DNA of 64,000 nucleotides from an uncultured Bacteroidales bacterium (GTDB lineage: Bacteria; Bacteroidota; Bacteroidia; Bacteroidales; FEN-979). The position numbers and the translations under genes were made by a program. This document shows, one piece after another, positions 36,074 to 44,193 of the stretch; position 1 is the stretch's first letter; the number at the start of each line of letters is the position of its first letter. The stretch is from assembly GCA_903887775.1 (NCBI GenBank), contig CAISRB010000007.1, positions 310,001 to 374,000 on the forward strand. The letters run 5' to 3'. A model generated the notes under the pieces. That model had not been told where the DNA came from and did no database searches. It saw only the letters and a program-made list of their open reading frames with translations.

Positions 36074-36742
36074 CTAACGGATAAGTAAAAAGTAAATTGG
36101 AATGATGATAAAGCCTAAAGGAATAACGATGGAATAAATAATGCCGAACCACTCAATACATTTCGTGTATTTTGTGAAATTCAGCCCGAGGCTCTGAAAA
36201 GCAGCCTGGAAAGCATGGTTCAGGTGGAAGCCAAGCACGATAAACAGCACAATATATGACAGGGAATATGCCGGCAGACTAAACAGGTCAATTGCCCTCT
36301 GGTAAAAATTCGGATCCCCGTCGGCAAACCTGGGTCCCTCAACCCAGCCCAGCTTGATGGCGTAAAAATTCATCAGGTGGATCACCAGGAAGATAAAGAT
36401 GATGCCGCCGGTCCATATCATATACTTTGAAAGGAAAGGAGTTGTGCTTTTGTTGTTCACTGCATACCTTACCGGGCGCGACATCCAGTTCTGAACCTGG
36501 AGAATGATCCCAAGCAGAATGTGAAAAATGAAGCCGGCAAACAAAACCACTTCGAAGGTTTTCACGACATAGTTGGTGCCCATGAAATAAGCCGCGTCGT
36601 TAAACCACCTTCCGCCATCACTGCGCAGCAGGCAGAGGTTAATACTCACATGCACCACAAGGAAAATCAGAAGGAAAATCCCGAGTAATGCCATCCAGAT
36701 CTTTTTCGTAATGGACGAGAAACGTAAAAATGAAGCGCTCAT
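36074..36742 (-). CDS. sdhC: Succinate dehydrogenase cytochrome b subunit (b558 type)
   Basis: 222-aa integral membrane subunit with five hydrophobic helices and histidines placed for di-heme ligation ([45 protein letters not shown]). This is typical of the Bacteroidota/Bacillus-type single-polypeptide anchor. It binds menaquinone and passes electrons to or from SdhB. First gene of the sdhCAB operon, read leftward from a likely promoter near 36830. Confidence 0.95.
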   Translation of the reverse strand: MSASFLRFSSITKKIWMALLGIFLLIFLVVHVSINLCLLRSDGGRWFNDAAYFMGTNYVVKTFEVVLFAGFIFHILLGIILQVQNWMSRPVRYAVNNKSTTPFLSKYMIWTGGIIFIFLVIHLMNFYAIKLGWVEGPRFADGDPNFYQRAIDLFSLPAYSLSYIVLFIVLGFHLNHAFQAAFQSLGLNFTKYTKCIEWFGIIYSIVIPLGFIIIPIYFLLIR

Positions 36743-36826
36743 AAACCAGACTTAAAAATGTTTGTCAACCCGATGAAGTGAAAGGAATATATCGTTAATT
36801 TGTCGATAGAATTAACGACAGCAGAA

Positions 36827-36834
36827 CAAAATTA
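36827..36834 (-). promoter_or_regulatory. Possible -7 element TAATTTTG for sdhCAB
   Basis: Minus-strand TAATTTTG fits TAnnTTTG, 84 nt upstream of sdhC. A -33 match is not evident, so support is weak. The 157-bp divergent region to pepP also holds an ATCGTTAATT...AATTAACGA inverted repeat (36791-36818), a possible operator. Confidence 0.3.
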
Positions 36835-36899
36835 GAAGATATTTATTTTAAAAAGGAATTAACATACAGTTTTTTTATAATTCAAAACCAGTCTAAATT

Positions 36900-38288
36900 A
36901 TGTTTCCCTCAACAATTTACTCAGAAAGAAGAAAAAAGCTCCGCTCGGAACTATCCGGCGGAATTGTATTGTTTTTAGGCAATACCGATGTAGCCTTCAA
37001 TTATCCTGCAAACCAATACACCTTCAGGCAGGATAGTAATTTTTCCTATTTTTTCGGACTTGATCATCCCGATCTGGCCGGGCTGATGGATCTGGATGGT
37101 GGGAAAGACATCATTTTTGGAAATGATCTGGATATCGACGACATCATCTGGATGGGCCAACAGCCTTCCATTGCCGAACAGGCTGCCAAAGCCGGGGTCA
37201 CAGTGACTTTCCCCCTGGTCGAACTCGCGGAATACATTGGTATGGCTGTAGCCAAGGGACGCAGGATCCATTTTGTGCCGACTTACCGTGCCGAAACCCG
37301 GGTTCAGCTTGCAGGCCTGCTTGCCAATGATCATCATAAAATACACGACCATGCATCTCACGATCTGATACGGGCCATTGTCAAGCTCCGAATGGTCAAG
37401 GATGAGATTGAAGTGAAGGAGATCGAAAAGATGATCGATGTGGCTTATACTATGCATACCACTGCAATGAAAATGGCCATGCCCGGTGTTGTTGAGCAAA
37501 AGATAGCCGGAACCATCGAAGGCATAGCACTTGCCAACGCAGGCCCGGTGTCTTTCCCGGTAATCCTTACCGTTAACGGACAAACGCTTCACAACCATTA
37601 TCACGGCAATGTCCTCAGCGAAGGCCGTATGATGGTGATTGATGCTGGTTGTGAGAACGAACTGCATTATGCTTCGGATATCACACGCACAGTTCCTGTT
37701 GGAGGGAAGTTTTCACAAAGGCAGAGGGAGATCTATGAAATTGTCCTTAAAGCCAATATGGAAGCGACAAAAGCCGTGAAACCGGGTGTACCGTTTAAAG
37801 ATATTCATATCCTTGCAGCGACGGTGATCGCAAAAGGCCTTACCGCTCTCGGGCTGATGAAAGGAGATCCAAAAGAGGCCGTTGCAAATGGCGCACATAC
37901 GCTTTTCTTTCCTCACGGGTTAGGCCATCCCCTTGGACTTGATGTTCATGATCTTGAAGGCATGGGTGAGAATTTTGTCGGGTATGACAGCGAGATCCAG
38001 AGAAGCAAGGAATTCGGACTTGGCTTCCTTCGTTTCGGCCGTAAGCTGCAGACCGGGTTCGTGATGACAATAGAACCAGGCATCTACTTCATTCCCGAAC
38101 TTATAGGGATCTGGAAGAAAGAAAACAAAAATGCTGATTTCATCAATTACGATAAAGTGATGAGCTATCTCGACTTTGGCGGCATACGTATTGAAGATGA
38201 TGTTCTGGTGACTGCGGATGGCGTAAGGGTTCTGGGCAGGCCAATACCGAAGACAGTTGAGGAGATAGAACAAATTATGGGTAAATAA
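36900..38288 (+). CDS. pepP: Xaa-Pro aminopeptidase (aminopeptidase P, M24B)
   Basis: 462 aa. The N-terminal creatinase-like domain (to about residue 170) has QYTFRQDSNFSYFFGLDHPD. The pita-bread catalytic domain carries the five metal ligands in VIDAGCENELHYASDITRT (two Asp), LFFPHGLGHPLGLDVHD (His), MTIEPGIYF (Glu) and GIRIEDDVLV (Glu). It releases N-terminal residues preceding proline in the cytosol. A heptamer hairpin follows the stop codon. Confidence 0.95.
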   Translation: MFPSTIYSERRKKLRSELSGGIVLFLGNTDVAFNYPANQYTFRQDSNFSYFFGLDHPDLAGLMDLDGGKDIIFGNDLDIDDIIWMGQQPSIAEQAAKAGVTVTFPLVELAEYIGMAVAKGRRIHFVPTYRAETRVQLAGLLANDHHKIHDHASHDLIRAIVKLRMVKDEIEVKEIEKMIDVAYTMHTTAMKMAMPGVVEQKIAGTIEGIALANAGPVSFPVILTVNGQTLHNHYHGNVLSEGRMMVIDAGCENELHYASDITRTVPVGGKFSQRQREIYEIVLKANMEATKAVKPGVPFKDIHILAATVIAKGLTALGLMKGDPKEAVANGAHTLFFPHGLGHPLGLDVHDLEGMGENFVGYDSEIQRSKEFGLGFLRFGRKLQTGFVMTIEPGIYFIPELIGIWKKENKNADFINYDKVMSYLDFGGIRIEDDVLVTADGVRVLGRPIPKTVEEIEQIMGK

Positions 38289-38290
38289 TA

Positions 38291-38365
38291 AAAAAGCGAG
38301 TAGCGAAAAGCGAAAAGCGAAATGAAAATCTCGAAATTTCGCCTTTCGCCTTTCACTTTTCGTCT
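38291..38365. repeat. AAGCGAA-type heptamer hairpin
   Basis: Left arm AAAAGCGAGTAGCG then AAAAGCGAAAAGCGAAAT (38292-38322) and right arm TTTCGCCTTTCGCCTTTCAC... (38335-38362). It lies between the pepP stop and the first codon of the broken transporter gene. Confidence 0.88.
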
Positions 38366-39109
38366 TTGATTTTGACGCGCACCTACAAATACGATGACCT
38401 CATCATGGCAGCCTTCGTTACCGTGCTGCTGTGCTCCAACCTGATAGGAGCAGAGAAAGTCATTACAGTAGGGCCGATAACCTGCGGGGCAGGGATCCTG
38501 TTTTTCCCGATCTCTTATTTTTTCAATGATATCCTTACTGAAGTATACGGCTATGCCCGGTCCCGCAAGGTAGTCTGGGCAGGTTTCACTGCATTGATCT
38601 TTGCTTCGGTGATGGCTTCCGTCGTGGTGAACCTTCCACCCGCCTCAGGCTGGGTGCATCAGCATTCTTTCGAAGTGGTGTTCGGCCAGACACCCAGGGT
38701 TGTCATTGCTTCGATCACAGCCTTTTTCTGCGGCGAGCTCTCCAATTCCTACGTCCTTGCAAAAATGAAGGTTTAGACCAACGGGAAACACCTGTGGACA
38801 CGCACGATAGGTTCAACTGTTGCCGGTGAAGCGGTGGATTCGCTGATCTTCTATCCCATGGCCTTTCTGGGGTTCTGGCCTACAAACCTGCTGATCACGG
38901 TCCTGCTTACAAACTATTCACTGAAAGTGCTCTGGGAAGTTTGTGCCACACCTGTAACCGGAGCAGGAAGCAAGCCGTTGGTGGGTCGCAGTAGTTTCGT
39001 AGCGGAGGGAGTAACCCCGATACTTCATCCTACCTGTAAAAATTCATCTCCGTTATATATTTCCATACTTTTTCGGGCAGGAAATACCGCATGTCGCGTC
39101 CTTCTTTGA
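38366..39109 (+). pseudogene. VUT-family queuosine precursor transporter, nonsense mutation and lost 3' end
   Basis: Membrane transporter of the YhhQ/QPTR family (queuosine precursor uptake). Residues 1-136 read normally from a TTG start (YDDLIMAAFVTVLLCSNLIGA, FNDILTEVYGYARSRKVVWAG, FCGELSNSYVLAKMKV). A TAG at 38774-38776 then stands where relatives have Trp. The same frame continues with TNGKHLWTRTIGSTVAGEAVDS up to VLWEVCATPVT (ends 38959). After that the usual hydrophilic C-terminus is replaced by unrelated sequence that resembles the REP-like family and overlaps the nadD tail. Two independent lesions make loss of function very likely. Confidence 0.88.
38971..39035. repeat. Degenerate REP-like sequence at the broken 3' end of the QPTR gene
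   Basis: The stretch AAGCCG...GGTGGGTCGCAG...GTAGCGG resembles AAGCCG...GGTGGAGCGCAG...GTAGCGG of the REP-like family with the spacing kept. It starts close to where the transporter homology ends. Confidence 0.5.
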
Positions 39110-39614
39110 TGCCCTTGCGGATGAAAGAGGATGAAACAGTGATGAGAGGTGCATCAACCCTGATCAGGGAGGCATGGTGGTCGAACTGGCTGGGGGCGGA
39201 ACCGGGACGGGGATAAATATAAATAGTATACTGGGAGAGAAGGGCTTCCCAGTTTTTCCATTTATGAATCGTCGGGAGATTATCGGAACCCAGTACAGGA
39301 ATGAACCGTTTCCCGGGAAATTTTTCCGAAAGATAAGTGAGGGTATCTATTGTATAGGACGGCTTCGGAAGCTTGAACTCGATATTCGAAGATTTGAATC
39401 GCCTGTCGTCCTCAACCGCCATGTTTACCATCGTCAGCCGGTGATGGCCGGCAAGCAGGGTCGATTTTTCCTTGAGCGGATTATGGGGTGAGACTACAAA
39501 CCACACCTGGTCCAGTCCGGCATATTCCACCATATAGGAAGCGATCATCAGGTGACCGTTATGGATGGGGTTGAAGGATCCGAAGAAAAGTCCGGTTTTA
39601 GCTTCTTCTTTCAT
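39030..39614 (-). CDS. nadD: Nicotinate-nucleotide adenylyltransferase
   Basis: 194 aa. Cytosolic enzyme that adenylates nicotinate mononucleotide in NAD synthesis. The nucleotidyltransferase motif GLFFGSFNPIHNGHL at residues 8-22 contains the GxFNPxHxGH signature. VVSPHNPLKEK and the C-terminal ISSS-like TVSSSFIRKGI complete the family pattern. It is downstream of gmk (51-nt gap) in the order yicC-gmk-nadD, a common Bacteroidota arrangement. Confidence 0.96.
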   Translation of the reverse strand: MKEEAKTGLFFGSFNPIHNGHLMIASYMVEYAGLDQVWFVVSPHNPLKEKSTLLAGHHRLTMVNMAVEDDRRFKSSNIEFKLPKPSYTIDTLTYLSEKFPGKRFIPVLGSDNLPTIHKWKNWEALLSQYTIYIYPRPGSAPSQFDHHASLIRVDAPLITVSSSFIRKGIKEGRDMRYFLPEKVWKYITEMNFYR

Positions 39615-39665
39615 GTTAAATCACCGTATAAGTTCCCTGCTCTCTTATGGGAAACCCGGATTCAA

Positions 39666-40235
39666 TCAGTTTATTTCAAGAAATTTGATGATCTCTTTAA
39701 CCGCGTCTGTGCAAGCTTTTTCAAGACTGTCATTGATGATCACAAGGTCGAATTTACCTGCATAACCAAGCTCAAACTCAGCTCTTGCAAGGCGACGGTG
39801 AAGCGTCTCTTCAGATTCGGTGCCCCTGTTTCTTAACCTGCTTTCAAGGACTTCGAAGGAAGGGGGCTGAATATATACTGCCAGGGCGTTCGAACCGAAA
39901 TACTTCTTCAGGCTTAGCCCGCCTTTGACATCCACATCGAAAACAGGGATCTGGCCTTCATTCCATATACGTTCCAGTTCGCTCTTCAGGGTGCCATAAT
40001 AGCTCCCCTCGTAAACTTCCTCCCATTCCACGAAGTCATCATGCCGGATCTTTGCCCTGAACTCATCCGCCGACAAAAAATAATAATCTTTACCATGGAC
40101 CTCGGATTCGCGTTTTGGCCGGCTGCAGGCTGATATAGAAAAGGCGAGCCGTGGAAGTTCGGCAAGGAGATGCTTGACAATGCTGGTTTTGCCGGCCCCT
40201 GAGGGGGCGCTGACGATAATGGCTTGACCGCTCAT
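39666..40235 (-). CDS. gmk: Guanylate kinase
   Basis: 189 aa, standard length. It phosphorylates GMP to GDP with ATP. The P-loop VSAPSGAGKTSIVKHL is at residues 8-23. The GMP-binding SRPKRESEVHGKDYYF follows, then FVEWEEVYEGSYYGT and the lid region RLRNRGTESEETLHRRLARA. Its ATG overlaps the yicC stop by 4 nt. Confidence 0.97.
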   Translation of the reverse strand: MSGQAIIVSAPSGAGKTSIVKHLLAELPRLAFSISACSRPKRESEVHGKDYYFLSADEFRAKIRHDDFVEWEEVYEGSYYGTLKSELERIWNEGQIPVFDVDVKGGLSLKKYFGSNALAVYIQPPSFEVLESRLRNRGTESEETLHRRLARAEFELGYAGKFDLVIINDSLEKACTDAVKEIIKFLEIN

Positions 40236-41116
40236 AAAATGTTCATCAGCTGTTCCTTGATCTTTTCCAGCTCATCTTTCATCTGGACCACGAGCTTCTG
40301 GATATCGGCCTGGTTGGCTTTTGATCCAAGAGTGTTGATTTCCCTGCCGATCTCCTGGGTGATAAAACCCAGTTTCTTTCCCTGGGAGGTCCCTTCATCC
40401 ATGGTATCAAGAAAATATTCGCAATGCTTCTTCAGCCTGATTTTTTCTTCTGTAATGTCAAGACGTTCAAGGTAATAGATCATTTCCTGTTCAAAACGGT
40501 TCTGGTCTGGAGCTGAACCGTTAAAATCCGACTTATAATTGACAAAATCCCTGATCATCTTATCCCTGAGATCATTTATCCTTCGAAGTTCAAAAGGCTC
40601 AATATCAAAAAGATACTGAAGGATCAGGTTTATCCTTTTTGAAACATCCTCTCCAAGTATTTTTCCTTCGCCAATGCGGAATTCATCCACCAGGGCGAGA
40701 GTATGCTCAATCCCGGCACGCACGAGCAGCCAGTCACTTTCATTCAGTTCTTCCTTCGCCGACTGGATCACATCGGGCATTTTAAGGACCAGGGGCAGAA
40801 GACCTTCGGGACAATCCTCCTTAAGCTCATGCTGCAAGGCTTTGAGCTCGTCATAGTATTTCTTTGCCAGTTCGTGGTTGATGGATAAGCCAGGTGTTTC
40901 GCTCACAGCCTCGGTACTGATGAACAGGTCAATTTTTCCGCGTTCAAGTTTCAGGCCGACCAGGGCTCTCAGTTCTGCTTCTTTTTCCCGGAACATCAAA
41001 GGGAGTTTCAGCGCCATGTCAAACTGTTTGCTGTTCAGGCTTTTGACTTCAATGCTCAGCCTGCGGTTGCCGAACTCTGCCACGGCCTTACCATAGCCCG
41101 TCATCGATTTAATCAT
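40232..41116 (-). CDS. yicC: YicC-family endoribonuclease-like protein
   Basis: 294 aa from ATG 41116 (MIKSMTGYGKA, the family's usual opening); an ATG three codons earlier is also possible. Family hallmarks are IKSMTGYG, EVKSLNSKQFD and the C-terminal DTMDEGTSQGKKLGFITQEIGREINTLGSKA with conserved acidic and His/Gln residues. E. coli YicC is an RNase that degrades some small RNAs. It is first in the yicC-gmk-nadD operon. Confidence 0.93.
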   Translation of the reverse strand: MIKSMTGYGKAVAEFGNRRLSIEVKSLNSKQFDMALKLPLMFREKEAELRALVGLKLERGKIDLFISTEAVSETPGLSINHELAKKYYDELKALQHELKEDCPEGLLPLVLKMPDVIQSAKEELNESDWLLVRAGIEHTLALVDEFRIGEGKILGEDVSKRINLILQYLFDIEPFELRRINDLRDKMIRDFVNYKSDFNGSAPDQNRFEQEMIYYLERLDITEEKIRLKKHCEYFLDTMDEGTSQGKKLGFITQEIGREINTLGSKANQADIQKLVVQMKDELEKIKEQLMNIL

Positions 41117-41278
41117 GTTTGTCATTTTATCGGATGTAAATATACAAAATCCAAATTTTGCGCCAAAACCCGGAACCTTCCCTGTTTTTTACAGATTACT
41201 GCATGCTGAGATGTTTTTTGTATTTTTGTATGAGAAGCTTTGTTCTTCTGAGCCGTTGCATTGTGTTAGTTTAGCAAA

Positions 41279-41339
41279 GCAATTTGCATAAGCGGCCTTG
41301 GGTGAGGCGCAGCGAACCCCAGCCGCGGTGCAAGATTGC
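41279..41339. repeat. REP-like palindrome with compensatory stem changes
   Basis: The outer stem is GCAATTTGCAT...GTGCAAGATTGC and the inner stem is AAGCGGC...GCCGC. Both arms differ from the copy at 32720 yet still pair. The loop retains GGCGCAGCGAAC. It lies in the 288-bp gap between yicC and the phospholipase D gene, which also holds a possible TATTTTTG promoter element at 41221-41228. Confidence 0.8.
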
Positions 41340-41404
41340 GACCGCAATCACAATAGCAGCGATGAAGGAAACAAAACAACCAACGATACAAAAATCATCC
41401 CGGC

Positions 41405-42469
41405 ATGCAGTATCAGCTCATCGATGATACGTTTAAACTTTACAACCTGATGCTAACCGACATAGCTCAGGCTAAAGATTACATCCTGCTGGAAACATAC
41501 AAGTTTGCTAACGACCATATGGGTAAGCGCTTCCGCGATGCCCTCACGAAAAAAGCAAAAGAAGGGGTCAAAGTTCGTATACTTATTGACTCCTGGGGCA
41601 AAGGTCCCATCAGTGAGGATTTTTTCACTGAACTAATCCATCATAACGGGGAACTGAAATTCTTTGAAAAAATAAAAATCAATTCCGACCTGTTCACCCG
41701 CGGCCACCGTCGCGATCACCGGAAAATCCTTGTGATCGATGATGCTGTATCATACCTGGGATCCGCTAATATAACTGGTTACAACCTGAACTGGAGAGAA
41801 CTTTCACTGAGGATGGAAGGAGATATGGCCCTGGCTTTGAAGAAAGTATTCATGGAGACTTATGAGGCCTTCAATCCATATATTATTTCAAATAAACTTA
41901 ACTTCACCCGGACGATATACCATGACAATTTCGAGATCATCAGGGACGTGCCTTCCCTGCCTTTGCAGAGAATTCGCAAGAAATACGTCCAGATGATCAG
42001 GCAGGCAAAAGAGTCGGTAGTTATAGAAACTCCTTATTTCCTTCCCGGGTACAATCTCAGGAAAGCCCTTACAGATTCAAGTAAGAGAAACGTTGAAGTG
42101 AAAATTATCATGCCCAGGAACTCTGACGTAAAGATGCTCGATATTCTCAGGAATAAATACTTGGGACTGCTGCATAAGAACAATGTGAAGATTTACTTTT
42201 ACGGCCCTTATAACCTTCATGCCAAAATGCTCATGATCGATAACTCCCTGTTTTCGATCTCCTCGGCTAATTTTGATTACCGGAGTTTTCGCTTCCAGTA
42301 TGAGATTGCGCTGATAGGGGACGAACAGGCCATTATTGACCAACTACAGGCCCATGTTGAAGAGACCTTAAGATCCTCCGAAGCTTTTAACTATGAGACC
42401 TGGGAGAAACGCTCCTGGATTGAGAAATTTTTCGAGTGGCTGCTGACCCCATTCCGCCATTTACTCTGA
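41405..42469 (+). CDS. Phospholipase D-family phosphatidyltransferase (cardiolipin synthase-like)
   Basis: 354 aa with two HKD motifs. The first is RRDHRKILVIDDAVSYLGSA (HxKxxxxD), near residues 100-118. The second is LHAKMLMIDNSLFSISSAN, near 275-292. Conserved Gly/Ser/Asn follow each. This two-HKD layout fits bacterial cardiolipin synthases, but the N-terminal membrane helices usual in ClsA are missing, so it resembles ClsB/C-type enzymes. Its 3' end overlaps the convergent EamA gene by 9 nt. Confidence 0.85.
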   Translation: MQYQLIDDTFKLYNLMLTDIAQAKDYILLETYKFANDHMGKRFRDALTKKAKEGVKVRILIDSWGKGPISEDFFTELIHHNGELKFFEKIKINSDLFTRGHRRDHRKILVIDDAVSYLGSANITGYNLNWRELSLRMEGDMALALKKVFMETYEAFNPYIISNKLNFTRTIYHDNFEIIRDVPSLPLQRIRKKYVQMIRQAKESVVIETPYFLPGYNLRKALTDSSKRNVEVKIIMPRNSDVKMLDILRNKYLGLLHKNNVKIYFYGPYNLHAKMLMIDNSLFSISSANFDYRSFRFQYEIALIGDEQAIIDQLQAHVEETLRSSEAFNYETWEKRSWIEKFFEWLLTPFRHLL

Positions 42470-43402
42470 GCGGGAGCTTCTTTCTTTGCTGATATCAGCC
42501 GGTTTGATTTCCTTTCCCGAACCGCTGTTGACCAGGGCAACACCGCTGAAAATCAATACGGCTGCCAAAATTTTCGTTGAGGTGATGCTGCCGTTGCCTA
42601 CTGTCAAAGATGCAGCTGAGGCAATAAAGGGCTGGAGATAAGTGTAATAGCTTACGATGCTGGGCATAACCCTTTCAAGAGCATAATTTATGAGGAAATA
42701 AGCCACGAAAGTATTCATGATGATCACGTAAAGGACCAGAAGCCAAACTGATGTGGAAATACCTGCAAAATTGATTTGCAGGGCGGGTTTGATCGAAAAC
42801 GGCAAGATGAATATGAACCCGAATATGGAAACCCATTTTAATATGGTTGACGTTTTGTATTTCCCCGTCAAGGGTTTAATAAGGACCAGATAAAGCGCGT
42901 AGAAAATCATATTCATGATAATCATCAGATTGCCGTAAGCATGGTTCCCGCTAAAGCTCAGTCCGCTGCTGTAAAAGATCAATAAAAGCGCACCAGAGCT
43001 TCCGAGCAGAATACCCCCTGTTTTCCTGAACGTAACTTTTTCGCCGATGAGCAGGCTTGAAAAGATCAGGACCAGGATAGGGTTGATCACGTGCAGAATC
43101 GAGGCGTCCACAGGGGAAGTCAATGCCATACCTGCATAAAACAAAGTCTGGTTAAGCCCGAAACCAATAATTCCGAGAAAGGCAAGCATGACCAGGTCCT
43201 TTCTCGCAACCTTCTCATTGACAAATAGTTTCTGGAATATATAAAAACAGATCATGCCACCCGAAAGGCGCAGGAAAATCAATTGAAGCGGGGTGAACAG
43301 CCCGGTAAGAAGGTATTTGGAGATTGCATAATTAATCCCCCAGATAAATGCTGTCGCCAGCAAGGCCATGTGGGCGCGCTGATTCTGGGAGGGGGCTTGC
43401 AT
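42461..43402 (-). CDS. EamA/DMT-superfamily transporter
   Basis: 313 aa with ten predicted helices in two EamA repeats (ALLATAFIWGINYAISKYLL at the start; the second begins near AYGNLMIIMNMIFYALYLVL). Members export amino acids or metabolites; substrate unknown. The start may be ATG 43402 or the internal ATG 43369. A perfect TATCTTTG -7 element ends only 9 nt upstream of the first, favouring a very short leader or the second start. The C-terminus is hydrophilic (KEIKPADISKERSSRSE). Confidence 0.88.
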   Translation of the reverse strand: MQAPSQNQRAHMALLATAFIWGINYAISKYLLTGLFTPLQLIFLRLSGGMICFYIFQKLFVNEKVARKDLVMLAFLGIIGFGLNQTLFYAGMALTSPVDASILHVINPILVLIFSSLLIGEKVTFRKTGGILLGSSGALLLIFYSSGLSFSGNHAYGNLMIIMNMIFYALYLVLIKPLTGKYKTSTILKWVSIFGFIFILPFSIKPALQINFAGISTSVWLLVLYVIIMNTFVAYFLINYALERVMPSIVSYYTYLQPFIASAASLTVGNGSITSTKILAAVLIFSGVALVNSGSGKEIKPADISKERSSRSE

Positions 43403-43410
43403 ACAGGGAG

Positions 43411-43418
43411 CAAAGATA
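43411..43418 (-). promoter_or_regulatory. -7 element TATCTTTG for the EamA transporter
   Basis: Exact match to the Bacteroidota -7 consensus on the minus strand, directly upstream of the EamA start and next to the GGGATTA repeat hairpin, which would occupy the -33 region. Confidence 0.5.
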
Positions 43419-43422
43419 CGTA

Positions 43423-43503
43423 ATTAGGGGTTAGGGAATAGGGATTAGGTGTAAGTTCTTTCACCCATTCCCCACTCCCCAAACCCTAATCCCCATTCCC
43501 CAT
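43423..43503. repeat. GGGATTA-type heptamer hairpin
   Basis: Left arm AGGGGTTAGGGAATAGGGAT with TAGG (43424-43448) and right arm of CCCCATT/CCCTAAT units (43467-43502), loop about 20 nt. It uses the same unit class as the array translated inside the flavoprotein at 5567. It abuts the hsp20 stop codon. Confidence 0.88.
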
Positions 43504-43928
43504 TACGATATTTTGATCTCTTTCTTCGTTTCCAGCTTTGCTTCCTGAAGCTTCGGCATGGTAACCTTGAGAATACCTTCGAGGTAGTCTGCTTTTATAT
43601 CCTCGAGATTGATGGTTTTAGGCAGCGTGAAGGAACGGCTGAATGAGCCATAATAAAATTCCTTACGGGTGTAATTCTTGCCTTCTTCTTTCTTCTCATC
43701 TTCAAGTTCGGCTGATATCGTGAGAACGCTGTTCTCAAGATGAATTTTGAAATCGTCTTTTTTCAGTCCGGGAGCAGCAATCTCCAGCATGAATGAATCA
43801 TTCAGTTCAACTATGTTTGCAGCCGGATCTGTGATCCGTTTTCCAAAAAAATCACCCAATTCGTTTTCAAAGAAATTACTCATCATGTCGCCTAAAGGGT
43901 TTCTCTGGTGCCATCTGATCAGTGTCAT
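43503..43928 (-). CDS. Small heat shock protein (Hsp20/alpha-crystallin)
   Basis: 141 aa, cytosolic holdase. The alpha-crystallin domain (about residues 35-125) shows FMLEIAAPGLKKDDFKIHLE, YYGSFSRSFTLPKTINLEDI and the closing ADYLEGILKVTMPK. The C-terminal tail has the I-x-I-like KEIKIS used for oligomer contacts. N-terminus MTLIRWHQRNPLGDM is typical of Bacteroidota Hsp20. An AGGAGGT-like stretch 6 nt before the ATG (43933-43942, minus strand) is an unusually good Shine-Dalgarno sequence for this phylum. Confidence 0.95.
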   Translation of the reverse strand: MTLIRWHQRNPLGDMMSNFFENELGDFFGKRITDPAANIVELNDSFMLEIAAPGLKKDDFKIHLENSVLTISAELEDEKKEEGKNYTRKEFYYGSFSRSFTLPKTINLEDIKADYLEGILKVTMPKLQEAKLETKKEIKIS

Positions 43929-44097
43929 AATATACCTCCTTTTTTATGTTAATTTTTTGTGTTTGCTGATGGCAAATATTCAATTTTTATACCAGTTGAA
44001 ATTTACGAATAAATTCTGCCATTATGGCTGCTGAAATGAGGTTGTGGTGACATTTTGGCGTCGTTCATTGTACAATTCCCCTTGATATTTTAGCGAA

Positions 44098-44159
44098 GCA
44101 TTTCACATAAGCCGCATCAGGTGGAGCGCTGCGACACCGTAGCGGCGATGTGAAGATGC
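44098..44159. repeat. REP-like palindrome plus partial second copy
   Basis: Outer stem GCATTTCACAT...ATGTGAAGATGC, inner AAGCCGC...GCGGC. The T:A at the stem base replaces the C:G of the 32720 copy. A duplicated right end (GATGTGAGGATGCGAGCG) continues to about 44186, 8 nt from the glnA stop. Confidence 0.85.
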
Positions 44160-44193
44160 GAGCGAAAGGGATGTGAGGATGCGAGCGGAGCGC

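Noticed and set aside
36069-36152. 28-residue N-terminal extension of SdhA
   Set aside because: It is antisense-free overlap with the sdhC 3' end; [11 protein letters not shown] is the expected start.
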